DNA of 64,000 nt from Thermoflavifilum thermophilum (GTDB lineage Bacteria > Bacteroidota > Bacteroidia > Chitinophagales > Chitinophagaceae). Positions within the stretch are counted from its first letter, which is position 1. Every line of letters starts with the position of its first letter. This document shows, in pieces, positions 25,450-35,900 of the stretch. Under the pieces are notes generated by a model. The model made no database searches. It was not told the DNA's origin and was given only the letters and a program-made list of their open reading frames with translations. The translations under genes were made by a program, and so were the position numbers. Where the stretch lies: NCBI RefSeq assembly GCF_900116565.1, contig NZ_FPCJ01000001.1, positions 2,352,540 to 2,416,539 of the forward strand, read 5' to 3'.

Positions 25450-26690
25450 TCATAACGTTTCACACTCACTGCATACACTTCATCTTTTCCTTCAAAATTG
25501 GCCCGGAAAATGACCCATTTGCCATCCGGTGAAAAATGTACATTGGGTTCCAGCGCCCGATAACGTTGATATCGCATATCTGCCAAACGCTCTGCCTGCA
25601 ATTGATTGCCGTTCTTTTTAAACAGATAGATCCACATTCCATTTTTTGCATGTGCTACCTGTGTGGAATCGCCTCCATCGCCGCAAAACATGGTTTGATC
25701 AGGCGAGAGATTAAAGTGAATAGACCATTCATCGCGGGTAATGGGATAGCGAATTTCTTTTCCTTTGATGAAATGTCCATTTGCATAGGCAATGGGCACA
25801 CCTGCGATATAAAATGTGACAGATCGGGGGATTTGCAAATCAAACCATACCGATTTTCCATCGGGCGCCCACCACTCATGGCCATTGATTTCGCGCGGTA
25901 CCGATCGTTTGTGAAGCAAAATTTTTTCTTTTGTTTTTACATTGATCACCCATGTCCGATCGACCTGATCCCAGGGACCTTCGTGGGCATACAGCAACAA
26001 ATCCGGATCGGTGGGCGAGAATTGTTCGTGGTTGAGCCAGGTATCTTCGCTATCTATTTTTTGCAGTTGTTTGGTTTGCAAGTTTAGGATAAACAATACA
26101 TGCGGAATATGCGCTTCATAAATGCGATTAAAAAATCCGCTTTTGGATGGATATCTTCGCAGGATTTCGGCTTCCCGCGGATCGCTCCACACACCAGCCA
26201 GCAGCGTTTCGTTGCAATTCACCGATGCAATGTGCCCATGAAAATCATTCGGAAAAACATAAATCAGTTCAGCTTTTCCGTTTTCCAGATTGATTTTGAA
26301 CACACTGTCTCTGCTTTGTACATAAGCAGTTTTGGATTTGGGTGCAATGATTTCACCACCAAACCGGAAAGGCAAATGCGTGATCTGTCGGTTTTGATAG
26401 GTTTGCAGGTTTACAGCAAACAGTTGATTGTCCTGGGGTGTAGTTCCATAATAAATCATTTCCCATCCTTTGCCATCGGGTGTTTGAATGAATGGGTAGT
26501 TGTGAAAATAAAAGCTGCGATTATTACCTGGACGACGGCTTAGTTTTATGATCAAATGATGCGTAGATGCATCAATCCAGGCATCAGGCATGGAATGTCC
26601 ACCGGTTTGCATAACAGGTATCTTATTTTGTGCAACCGATGGCATTAGATAACACAATAAAACACATGCGAACAATAATATTTTTTTCAT
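25446..26690 (-). CDS. Oligogalacturonate lyase, PL22
   Basis: The 414-residue protein has a signal peptide (ILLFACVLLCYLMPSVAQ) and a seven-bladed beta-propeller core. Family markers include HLPFRFGGE, WLNHEQFSPTDPDLLLYAHEGPWDQVDR (given here in parts: NHEQFSPTDP, AHEGPWDQVD; ~residues 220-245), INGHEWWAPDGKSVWFD (~268-284) and EPNVHFSPDGKWV (~383-395), where histidines match the metal-coordinating positions of characterised oligogalacturonate lyases. PL22 enzymes split short oligogalacturonates by beta-elimination. Most characterised ones are cytosolic; here a signal peptide suggests the periplasm. The stop overlaps the GH106 start. Confidence 0.88.
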   Translation of the reverse strand: MKKILLFACVLLCYLMPSVAQNKIPVMQTGGHSMPDAWIDASTHHLIIKLSRRPGNNRSFYFHNYPFIQTPDGKGWEMIYYGTTPQDNQLFAVNLQTYQNRQITHLPFRFGGEIIAPKSKTAYVQSRDSVFKINLENGKAELIYVFPNDFHGHIASVNCNETLLAGVWSDPREAEILRRYPSKSGFFNRIYEAHIPHVLFILNLQTKQLQKIDSEDTWLNHEQFSPTDPDLLLYAHEGPWDQVDRTWVINVKTKEKILLHKRSVPREINGHEWWAPDGKSVWFDLQIPRSVTFYIAGVPIAYANGHFIKGKEIRYPITRDEWSIHFNLSPDQTMFCGDGGDSTQVAHAKNGMWIYLFKKNGNQLQAERLADMRYQRYRALEPNVHFSPDGKWVIFRANFEGKDEVYAVSVKRYE

Positions 26691-26735
26691 GATGTATGTT
26701 TTAGAAATTAAAGATCATCCGACGAGCAAAATATT

Positions 26736-28307
26736 TTATCTTGTTTCATCTGTAGTGGCTGAAATAAATTCGTCTTTTGTATTTGTGCAATGGTAAATCT
26801 CAATGTTGTTTGTACGAATGAAATGGAAATAGGGTTTGGGATTATCTCCCGGCAGATCGAGAAACCGGAATTGCACTTCTTTCACATCATCCGTCTGGAT
26901 AGCCGGTCTTGCATCTTTTTCAATGGTATGAATTTGCACGTTATCGATCGCAATATTTTTTGCATGTCGGATATAAAATCCATAACAGGGCAGCGTACCA
27001 AACATGGTAGGTTCGGGATAAGCATTTTCTTTTTCGGATGGAGTGATGCTTGTCTGGTCGGCCGTGCCGCCGCCCTGTAAAAAGATTTGCATATCGCTTA
27101 AGGTAACATGTTCGATATCATGACCTGGAATGCCGCTGATGGTAGAAGCTGCACGGGATGCACTGCTATACACCACAATATGGCTGATGCTTACTTTGTC
27201 AACATGTCCCGGTTGTGTGCCCTGTGGGCCACGCAGGCGAGCTCCCAGTCTGATGAAGATGGGCGTGTTCACGATATCGCGCATGGTGATGTTGCTGATG
27301 GTTACATTTTCTAAATCGCCTCCATCCACCGTTTCCAGAGCCAATCCACCGCAGTGATCCAGCACACAATTGCTGATGGTAATGTTTTTAAAACCACCGT
27401 TGGATTCTGTGCCGAATTTGATCCGTCCGGTACGTGGCACACGCATGGTATCGGGATATAGTTTATAAGTACCGTCAATTACACTGCCTATCACATAATC
27501 ACCCGACACGATGCAATTGCTGATGGTCACGTTTTCGGTGGGCTTGGCAAAACCTAAGCCATAGGAGCTTTTCAGACAGATTCCATCATCATAAGGTGAA
27601 TTTACCACGCAATTGGTGACCCGTACATTCTTACAGGCATCGATATCCATCCCATCGCGATTGGTATCGATCATCAGGTTATCGATGGTAAGGTTATCCA
27701 CGCCGGTTAACAACAGGCCAAACCAACCGCCTCGATAAATTTTAAAATCACGCAGGACAACGTTGTGGCAATTTTTCAGTGCAATGGCCTTGTTGCCTAC
27801 CCCTTCTGGCTTTTGGTCGCTGCGATAGTTGCGGGTAAGACCTTTGCCATCAATCATACCCGGCCCTTCGATGGCGATATCTTCGAGGTTTTCTCCCCAG
27901 ATCAGGCTGTTATGCCAGTGGCTGTGGCCATAGTCCTGATATTGATCATGTGGATTGGGTTCGGCTGTATCATAATCTTGTGGATTTTCGCTGGCCAGGA
28001 TCACACAGCCATTGTCGAGGTACAGGGTTACATGGCTCTGCAAATGAATGGAACCGGAAAGATAGGTACCAGCGGGGAAAAACACCGTGCCCCCACCAGC
28101 ATCATGGGCAGCCTGAATGGCTTTGTTAATAGCCGGCGCATCGTTGGTATGCCCATCACCCCTGGCGCCGTAGTCGCGGATGTTGAAGAAAGGTTGGGAG
28201 TAGATAACAGATGGTGCATATCTTGTTGCCCAGGCAGGGAAACTAATGCATACGATGCAGCTAAAAATGGCAGCAACCAGATGATGTGTTTTGAAATAGT
28301 GAACCAT
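26736..28307 (-). CDS. GH28-family polygalacturonase-like hydrolase
   Basis: A 523-residue secreted right-handed beta-helix enzyme. After the signal peptide comes the pectate-lyase-3-like N-terminus NIRDYGARGDGHTNDAPAIN (~residues 43-62) and GGGTVFFPAGTYLSGSIHL. Catalytic GH28 motifs are the aspartates in DTNRDGMDIDAC (~217-228) and SPYDDGICLKSS (~237-248), and GRIKFGTESNGG (~299-310). GH28 covers polygalacturonases, rhamnogalacturonan hydrolases and exo-acting forms; the PUL context suggests rhamnogalacturonan or oligogalacturonide as substrate. It lies 12 nt after the deacetylase gene and 45 nt before PL22. Confidence 0.88.
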   Translation of the reverse strand: MVHYFKTHHLVAAIFSCIVCISFPAWATRYAPSVIYSQPFFNIRDYGARGDGHTNDAPAINKAIQAAHDAGGGTVFFPAGTYLSGSIHLQSHVTLYLDNGCVILASENPQDYDTAEPNPHDQYQDYGHSHWHNSLIWGENLEDIAIEGPGMIDGKGLTRNYRSDQKPEGVGNKAIALKNCHNVVLRDFKIYRGGWFGLLLTGVDNLTIDNLMIDTNRDGMDIDACKNVRVTNCVVNSPYDDGICLKSSYGLGFAKPTENVTISNCIVSGDYVIGSVIDGTYKLYPDTMRVPRTGRIKFGTESNGGFKNITISNCVLDHCGGLALETVDGGDLENVTISNITMRDIVNTPIFIRLGARLRGPQGTQPGHVDKVSISHIVVYSSASRAASTISGIPGHDIEHVTLSDMQIFLQGGGTADQTSITPSEKENAYPEPTMFGTLPCYGFYIRHAKNIAIDNVQIHTIEKDARPAIQTDDVKEVQFRFLDLPGDNPKPYFHFIRTNNIEIYHCTNTKDEFISATTDETR

Positions 28308-28319
28308 ATCTATTCAATT

Positions 28320-29066
28320 TTAGTTGTTTATCCATTGCTTTAAGTCGCGCATGGCAATTACATGATAATGATGCTCATACAAATATTTCATATACAACGC
28401 AAATAATGCAGGAGGTGTGGTTACCCACGGATGAGCCACATCGGGTACACCATGAATGGTGAGTACCACTATTTTTCCATCCTTTGCCTGCCTGATAGCA
28501 TTCAATACCCTGGCCGTATCATTTCCGGATGTACTGAAGCTGGGAATAACATAAGGATTGTCCACACGAGGATCGAAGGGCTTGCTTCCACCGGCACGCG
28601 CAAATATGTATCCTCTTTTTTTCAACCAAGGTATGACTTTATAACTGGTATCATAACCAGGATATGCAAAACTGATAGGCTTAGGAATACCATACGCAGT
28701 GCATTTCTTTTCGATATAACTTAATTCTTCAACAAATTTAATGCTATCCATTTTATTCACATGCACATGATGCCAGGTGTGATTGCCAATTTCAAATCCC
28801 ATATTGTTTAATTCCCGGATCTGGTTCCAGGTCATATATTTTGTGGAGTCATGAAAATCGGGTGGAAATTCACACACAAAAAAAGTAGCGCCAAAATGAT
28901 ATTTTTTCAATATAGGCGCAATGAAATGATAATCTGAGCTTACAGCATCATCGAAAGTCAACACCACTACGTGATCGGGAATAGATCGATGATCGACTTT
29001 ATCTTCTATTTTTTGTGCACTTAATAAAGTAAATACTATCAGCAATAACCAAGTCAGTTTCATCAT
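28320..29066 (-). CDS. Polysaccharide deacetylase (NodB homology domain)
   Basis: The 248-residue protein has a signal peptide (MMKLTWLLLIVFTLLSAQ) and a NodB/CE4-type barrel. The metal- and base-bearing motif appears as VVLTFDDAVSSDY (~residues 33-45) and the metal histidines as EIGNHTWHHVHVN (~91-103); later motifs SFAYPGYDT (~136) and VLTIHGVPD (~196) match CE4 motifs 3 and 5. CE4 enzymes usually remove N-acetyl groups from chitin or peptidoglycan, or O-acetyl from xylan; in this pectin locus an O-acetyl ester on galacturonan or another acetylated side chain is the plausible substrate. It sits 8 nt after the PorP/SprF gene. Confidence 0.85.
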   Translation of the reverse strand: MMKLTWLLLIVFTLLSAQKIEDKVDHRSIPDHVVVLTFDDAVSSDYHFIAPILKKYHFGATFFVCEFPPDFHDSTKYMTWNQIRELNNMGFEIGNHTWHHVHVNKMDSIKFVEELSYIEKKCTAYGIPKPISFAYPGYDTSYKVIPWLKKRGYIFARAGGSKPFDPRVDNPYVIPSFSTSGNDTARVLNAIRQAKDGKIVVLTIHGVPDVAHPWVTTPPALFALYMKYLYEHHYHVIAMRDLKQWINN

Positions 29067-29074
29067 CTGATTGA

Positions 29075-29959
29075 TTATGGGTTAAGCATATATTTTATCC
29101 CGGCTTCATATTGTTCCTGATAGCCGTATTTATTCTTGCTGGAATAAAAAATATTTATTTCTAAGTTTGAATTCAATATCAATCCCAATCCCCCCATGAT
29201 GCATCCAGTAGATTTCCAGTATAAGCTGGTATTAAATACATTTTGATAGGTAAATTGCATAGCTGTAATTAAAATATTTTTTGTGGTATGAAACATTTGA
29301 TAGCCGATCAGGGGTTGAAGGGAAAATTTATTTTCTTGGATGGGGAAGTAATAAGAGAGTTGAACCTGGCTCATTTCCCAGTCGCTTTCCTGCTGTTCTG
29401 ACTTCTTAAAATAATTGGATAAATTGTATCCGGATAACCCGATTGAGAATGCATTGAACTGCAAATATGCTCCCAGATCCCCATCTAATTGCATACCTTT
29501 GTTATTGAATTCTGTAATCACAGGATCGATTTGCGCATTATTCGACAGATCTTTTACGTTTAGATGTGCTTTGTAGAAACTCAGGTTTCCTCCCAGGCGT
29601 ATTTTTTTATTATCATCCCAGGATATCTGATATGCATAACTTAAAGCTCCCCTATATTGATCAAATAAACCACTTGAAAACGAATTAAGGATAATTCCCG
29701 CCCCCATTTTTTCGGTAAATGGCATATCGAACGAGAATTCAACAAATTTTGATGATCCATCAAAACCCAACCAAACATTGTCGAATAACCCATACAGTTG
29801 TGCTTGTTTGCTTCCCGCCAATGCTGGATTCCACAGATATTGATTGTGAAAATACTCAGCAATTGTATTGCTATAATTCATTTGCCCCCAAGCAGGTAGT
29901 TGATACAGGCATATCATGTAAAAGATAAGCTTTTTTAATTTTTGTATAAATTTATTCAT
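29075..29959 (-). CDS. Type IX secretion membrane protein, PorP/SprF family
   Basis: A 294-residue outer-membrane beta-barrel protein. After a signal peptide ending near PAWGQ it shows the family start YSNTIAEYFHNQYLWNPALAGS (in parts: EYFHNQYLWNPALAGS, ~residues 33-48), then alternating amphipathic strands such as RGALSYAYQISW and KIRLGGNLSFYK, and the terminal strand YEAGIKYMLNP. PorP/SprF proteins bind PorE and the C-terminal signal of type-B T9SS cargo and help surface attachment or secretion. Its start overlaps the GH2 stop by four bases. The nearest cargo candidate is the CHU_C-bearing lyase two genes upstream. Confidence 0.88.
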   Translation of the reverse strand: MNKFIQKLKKLIFYMICLYQLPAWGQMNYSNTIAEYFHNQYLWNPALAGSKQAQLYGLFDNVWLGFDGSSKFVEFSFDMPFTEKMGAGIILNSFSSGLFDQYRGALSYAYQISWDDNKKIRLGGNLSFYKAHLNVKDLSNNAQIDPVITEFNNKGMQLDGDLGAYLQFNAFSIGLSGYNLSNYFKKSEQQESDWEMSQVQLSYYFPIQENKFSLQPLIGYQMFHTTKNILITAMQFTYQNVFNTSLYWKSTGCIMGGLGLILNSNLEINIFYSSKNKYGYQEQYEAGIKYMLNP

Positions 29960-32922
29960 GGTTGATTGTTTTTTGTTTTTTCATAAAATTCGATTTCTAT
30001 TATTCCCAGGCTGGCATGCTTATTTGTATCATCATTGATACTATCTCCAAGTTTGTTTCCGGAAATCTCAGGAGATATCTGAGCTGAGTCTTGGGAAGGA
30101 GGCTGGATAAGTTCTATTTTAACTTTGGATCCGGTGATGGGGTTACATGAAATAGTATAATATCCAAGTGTTGCTTTTGTATTTCCTTCGAATGCCAGTT
30201 GGCCATCTATAGTGATTCGCAAATTATAGATTTTTGTCCTGAAATGGTTCAGTTTTATGACGATTTCGTTAATAGTCGCAGGTCTTGCCAACGTATATTC
30301 AATCCATGCAGTTGATAGCTTACCATCGTTTGTCCAGGCTGTTGTTTCATCATCATCGTAGCTTGCATGCGTTTGTTCTTGGTTTGCTCCTGCAATGGCA
30401 TATTGAATGGGAATAGAAATGCGTTTGATAGTATATGATGTTGATAGAGGGGTCGGACCTTTTTCAAGATGACAGGGTAAGCCTTCTGATGGCAGGATAC
30501 GTGATAGTCCGTTTTCCACAGGAAATGGTTGGGTATATAACACAAGTGTTGCAGGACGCAATCCTTGTGATGTAGCATGAATTGTTATCTGGCCAGGTTG
30601 TGTAGTGGAACGGATCAGGAATCTATTTACACCACCTTCTACCGGGAAGTCTTTAGATAAAATGTAATTATCAGGTCCTATGGCGATTCCCCCTCTCCAT
30701 TCTGCTGGTCCTTCTATGGAGTAGTGTATCATATTCATAGCTGTGGGGCAAAGGTGTCCGTTCGAATCCACAACTTCCACCTGGACGAGAGCCAAATCAT
30801 GTCCATCTGCAACAAAGGGAGTAGGACGGGGTATAGGAGTCAGGCGTATAGCATAAGGAGCACCGGAGGTTTGAAGTGTATCACTGCAAACGATGTGATG
30901 ATGCATATCATAACCTAAAGCAATTAATTCCCCGGGTTGAAAAGGTACATTGGAAAAGGTAAATAAAAAATCATAGCTTTTTTCACCATATCCTATTGAA
31001 TGTCCGTTTATTCTTAATTCCACCTGGTCAACGTTTGATACCACATAAATATTTTTTTTCACACCTATCGTGTAGTTCCAATGGCCAATAATGTGCATGC
31101 GGGGATGTTCAGGGTTGACCCATCCATCCCACATCACTTGATTGGCAAAGAAGGCCTGTTTTTTTATTCTCAGGGCATCCACAACTCCACTTGTTCGATA
31201 ATTTTCTGCTCCTCGATGATGAGTATTGGTATCTGAAAAAACAATTTTTGCTCCGCCGCTACTTACTCTTTTTCCGGTACCGGGTCTTTGTGTCCAGAAA
31301 TCATCCCATCGTTTTACACTCTCAATGGCAAAACTTTCCATGTTTCGGTTATAAGCTGAAGCATCTTGACCTTTGTATAATGGCCCTTCCCCATCTTTGT
31401 GATAAGGAGGCGTATAATCATCCCAGTATTTACGCGATCCTTCATCTCTCATATATTCCATTGCCCATAATGGTTTCTCGGCGCTTTTATTAACATAAAG
31501 CATTTCTCCACCATATTCGGCTATTTTGCTGTTTAACATCTCCCGGGCGCCAATAGCTCTTCCTCCATAGGGATCGTATTGATCTCTGATGTTTTTCATT
31601 TCCTCCATATGTTGTTCGCTGATGCCATGATTTCCGCATTCATAAAATATGATGCTTGGGTTGTTTCGATTATATATAATAGCGTCGCGCATGAGTTCCT
31701 TTCTTTGTTCCCACTGTATGCCATGCGCATCAGCTTCAGCATCACCGGCAGGCATAGCTTCCATGATACCCAGCCTATCGAGTGATTCTATATCTTGTTT
31801 CCATGGCGTAACATGCATCCATCGTACAAGATTAGCATTTCCTTCAAGCATGAGTCCATTGCTATAATCACTTAGCCATGCAGGCACGCACGATCCTATT
31901 GCAGACCATTCATTAGTCGATCGTTGTGCATATCCGTGAATCATAATAACACGGTCATTCAAATAGACCATTCCGTTTTGGAATGCAGTTTTCCGAAATC
32001 CTGTTCTGGTAGTTACTGAATCAATTATTTTTCCATTTTCAATCAAGCAAGTTTTTACATCATACAAATATCCGTATCCCCAACTCCAGAAGTGCAGTCC
32101 GTTAACACGCGATGCTGCCCTTACCAATTTTGATTCACCTGGTTGTATGGTGACGGTATCCCCCAAAAAACTTTTGACTATTTTCCCATTTATGTCAATA
32201 ATAGAAACATGATAAACGAGATGCTTAATCTGATTTGTCTCATTCTTTATTTCTGACTCGGCATGAATCGTGGCAGTTTGTTTTGGGATATCAAAATTAT
32301 CAGCATAAATATAGACACCAGTTGTATGGAGATTGCTATATAAGGGAAGTGTCTGATATACCTTTGGAACAATGTGCAAATACACATTTTTTACTATTCC
32401 TCCATAATTTGCATAAAAGTTTCTGTCTTCCCATTGAAATTTTGTATGCGTAGATTTTTCTTTATAATCCCAGTCATTATCAATTCTTACTGCCAACACA
32501 TTCATCGTATCTCCAAAATGTACGATATCCGTAATATCGAATCCAAATGCCATTACTCCATTTTCATGTCTGCCTATCCATTTTCCATTCAGGTAAAATT
32601 CTCCTGCTTGTCTGATGCCTTCAAATTCCAGAAATACTTTTTCTCCTGCATATTGTACAGGAATTTTAAAGTGTTTCCTATACCATGCAATGCCAGTCGG
32701 AAGGTCATGGATATCTTTTCTGAAAGCATCATCTTCATTCCATGCATAGGGAACGGTTACCTGTTTCCAGTCATTGTCATTATAATCTGGTTTCCATGCT
32801 GATGAATCATTTCCAACATATACTTTCCAGCCAGGGTTAAAATTAAATTTAACTCGTTGGGATATTCCATCTTTACACATTAAGGTGAACCATATGATGC
32901 CGTAAACAATTATTTTTTGCAT
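29956..32922 (-). CDS. GH2-family glycoside hydrolase (beta-galactosidase-like) with C-terminal discoidin-like domain
   Basis: The 988-residue secreted protein has the GH2 order: jelly-roll sugar-binding domain (residues ~22-190, with VTVPYAWNEDD, GIAWYRKHFKIP and FEGIRQAGEFYLNG), an Ig-like domain, and a TIM barrel (~310-600) with RNNPSIIFYECGNHGIS (~447-463), whose glutamate is the expected acid/base. Further Ig-like domains follow and residues ~835-985 form an F5/8 type C (discoidin)-like module with ASYDDDETTAWTNDG. In a rhamnogalacturonan locus it most likely removes beta-linked galactose side chains, but GH2 also covers other activities. It starts 2 nt after the lyase gene and overlaps porP/sprF by four bases. 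Confidence 0.87.
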   Translation of the reverse strand: MQKIIVYGIIWFTLMCKDGISQRVKFNFNPGWKVYVGNDSSAWKPDYNDNDWKQVTVPYAWNEDDAFRKDIHDLPTGIAWYRKHFKIPVQYAGEKVFLEFEGIRQAGEFYLNGKWIGRHENGVMAFGFDITDIVHFGDTMNVLAVRIDNDWDYKEKSTHTKFQWEDRNFYANYGGIVKNVYLHIVPKVYQTLPLYSNLHTTGVYIYADNFDIPKQTATIHAESEIKNETNQIKHLVYHVSIIDINGKIVKSFLGDTVTIQPGESKLVRAASRVNGLHFWSWGYGYLYDVKTCLIENGKIIDSVTTRTGFRKTAFQNGMVYLNDRVIMIHGYAQRSTNEWSAIGSCVPAWLSDYSNGLMLEGNANLVRWMHVTPWKQDIESLDRLGIMEAMPAGDAEADAHGIQWEQRKELMRDAIIYNRNNPSIIFYECGNHGISEQHMEEMKNIRDQYDPYGGRAIGAREMLNSKIAEYGGEMLYVNKSAEKPLWAMEYMRDEGSRKYWDDYTPPYHKDGEGPLYKGQDASAYNRNMESFAIESVKRWDDFWTQRPGTGKRVSSGGAKIVFSDTNTHHRGAENYRTSGVVDALRIKKQAFFANQVMWDGWVNPEHPRMHIIGHWNYTIGVKKNIYVVSNVDQVELRINGHSIGYGEKSYDFLFTFSNVPFQPGELIALGYDMHHHIVCSDTLQTSGAPYAIRLTPIPRPTPFVADGHDLALVQVEVVDSNGHLCPTAMNMIHYSIEGPAEWRGGIAIGPDNYILSKDFPVEGGVNRFLIRSTTQPGQITIHATSQGLRPATLVLYTQPFPVENGLSRILPSEGLPCHLEKGPTPLSTSYTIKRISIPIQYAIAGANQEQTHASYDDDETTAWTNDGKLSTAWIEYTLARPATINEIVIKLNHFRTKIYNLRITIDGQLAFEGNTKATLGYYTISCNPITGSKVKIELIQPPSQDSAQISPEISGNKLGDSINDDTNKHASLGIIEIEFYEKTKNNQP

Positions 32923-32924
32923 GC

Positions 32925-35900
32925 TTAATGGATTACAGTTATGGCACCTTTAATTATTACTTCATTTTTTGACCAGAATACGAAATAATAAGTTCCATTT
33001 GGTACCAATTTCCCATTGATTCTTCCATCCCAATCATTTTGGTAGCCGTTTTTTTGGTAAATTAATTTGCCAGTGTAATCAAATATTTGAATACGATTGT
33101 TAGGGTAAGCTTCAATATGATCGATCTTAAGTTCGTCGTTTATACCATCTCCATTTGGTGTAATAAGTTTGTTGTATGAAGCTTGTTCCAATATTTTCAC
33201 CTGGAAAGATTGAGAGGTATCAGCGGGAAGGTATTCATCATTTCCATCTTGATGAGCGGTAATGGTTACTGGACCTACATTCATCAAATGAATTTTTCCA
33301 TTCACAATAGTTGCTACATAAGGATTATTGCTTGTATACGTAAGTGGTAATCCGGAGCTGCTTTTGGCACCGGGGTCAAAATCGGGTTCACCCAAATATT
33401 TTGTAGGGATGGGAGGGAAGTAAATAATTTGTTGTTGCCTGGGTTTGATTACGGTTAATACTCTTGATACATCTGGGGCTGGAAGCCAGGTGCTATCGCC
33501 GGCTTGGCTAGCAGTGATAATGGTAGTGCCTTCTCCGGTAAAATGAATTTTACCATTGATAATAATGGCAACACTAGTATCACTGCTGGTGTATGTTACC
33601 GGAAGTCCCGATGTAGCAATTGCTCCGGGATCAAGATCCGGATCTCCCAAATGTTGAGGGGGAATGGAATCAAATGTAATGGTTTGGTATTTTTTAGTAG
33701 TGGCTTCTGTTCCCCAGGCTTCCAATCGGATGTAGTCGTACATAATGCCGCCCCTTGTTGCGCCTCCGGTAAGCCGCAGGGTAAAATCAATTTCATTATC
33801 ACCTGCATGCAGCAAATTGGCAGGAAATGTAAACCGATAATCGCCGAAAGCGCCATGAATACCTTCGCGTACCATAGCGTCGGATGGATTAGGGGGGTAG
33901 ATACCAGTTGGCGGATTGGTGATGTTGGTGCCGTTTACGCTCACGATGGAAGCTGCATCTTCTGCTGAGGCATAAGCTACATACACAGCTGCCATGGTAT
34001 TTGGAGTGGGATCTTTTGTAAGTGTAAATTTAACTTTCCAAATTGGTGCCTGCGATTGCACGCTCTTATCGTATGGTTGCACATAATTCCAATCGGTATG
34101 ATAATCGCTTTTCCCGATTGTATAGGTAATATCATCCGGGAATTCTTGCGGATAGTCGAGAAACTTAGCCCAGTTGGTGCTGGGGAAAGTATCGCTGATC
34201 CACCAATCTTTGCCATGGCGAAATTCTGCGGCATTGCGGTCGGGAATGCCAATTTCCCAAACCGTGGGTGCTGTTCTTTCCGGCACCCATACTACATTTC
34301 CCAGGTCGGTGGTTTGCCCGGGAGTTACGGTTACGAAGTTTGTTTTTGTCATTTGTCCAGCAGCACCGGGGCCAAAAGCGTACATGTTGTAAGTCCCGGG
34401 TAATACATGAGGTATCGTGAAGTTGCCGTTGGAATCGGTTTTTACCCAGAACTGATAGTTTTTTGACCAGAGCTGAAAATCTTTTATTCCTGCGGTAGAT
34501 TGTGGTGGGATGGCGACTCCAATCCACATATTCGCTGGAGAGGCAGCTGTATCAGTAGAATCCTGGATTACGAGTTTGCCTCTGATAGTGCCTCTTCCAC
34601 TGTCGGGCACATAATCGGGATTGATAAACCAGCTATATGGCCATTGACTTTGTTCTTTTTTGGCTTGAGCGATGGCATCGGCCCATAGAGTACCCGGGAT
34701 ATCAGACGTTCCTGATGGGGTGCTATTGCAATAGATTAAAAAGGGACCGTAGACTTTTTTCCAGTTTTCACCGGCGGCGATATCTCCGTCATTTCCCATT
34801 CCGTAATGTTGGCCATTTAGCATGTTCAGCAAAGTGGGGCCCATGTGTGCAGTCAATTCACGTTTCATCGGGCCTCCGTTGTAATATTCTCCGCTTGGCT
34901 TTGTTACCCAGATGCCCATACCCTGTGAAGTGCTAACCCAACCCCACACATCTAAATCGCCAATGTCTGCACTGTATTTGTATTTGTCTTCGTAATGATT
35001 GGCATAAACACCAGTTTTATACAGGGAAACTTCAGGTGGAGCGCCGGGTACGGATACGGTGCTATCGGATGGGGAGGCCATAAGCCGGTTGCGTAACGAA
35101 TCGACAACCAGCCAGTTAAACATACTGCCTACATAGCTAGCCATTCGCCATTCGCCACCAGGATTTTCCGGGTAATTAGCTGGGTGTGATAATTCGGCAG
35201 CAGCATATACACCATGAGTGTCATTCAGCAAAGCATAATAAATATCTACGTCCATCGCGGCTGTGGAAGGAGATCCATCCCAGCTCATATGGAATTTTAC
35301 TTCAGCAAAATTTCCGCCATTGGTTTGTGGATTGGAAACAAGGGTATAAGTGCAGTTGCTGGGGTTTTGATAATTGGGCATATTCCAGCTCCAATATATT
35401 TGTCCGCCTCTGTATCCTCCCGCCAGCATATTGATGCCGTTATACGTTAGATTGGTAATTGTGGCAGAAGATTTATCTACTGTAAAGGATACAATGCCAT
35501 TGCTCAAGGTAACGGTATTTCCGTTATCGGTTACTGTAACCGAAGTTGAAGGCTGAACATGCATTTGATAAAAACGAACTCTTGGTGTATAAAGGTTATT
35601 TGCATCAGGTTTGAGATAAGCAAAATAAATATCTCCATTGCCTGCAATGTTTATTTCAGGATACTGGGAAGGTTCATCTACACCTACTGCCCGTGAAGAA
35701 TCTTTGATTTCATTCCAGGTAGTGCTTCCTTTAGGCAATTCCATCACCCGTGCAACCGTTCTGCCAGATCCGGATGAGATGACATCAATAAAACAAGCAA
35801 ATAAGTTACCGGTTGTATCGTGCGTAATGTTGAGATAACTTGCATCGCGGCTTGAAAGCAGGTTTCCTGCCTGAAACCAGTTTATGTTATTTAAATCAGT

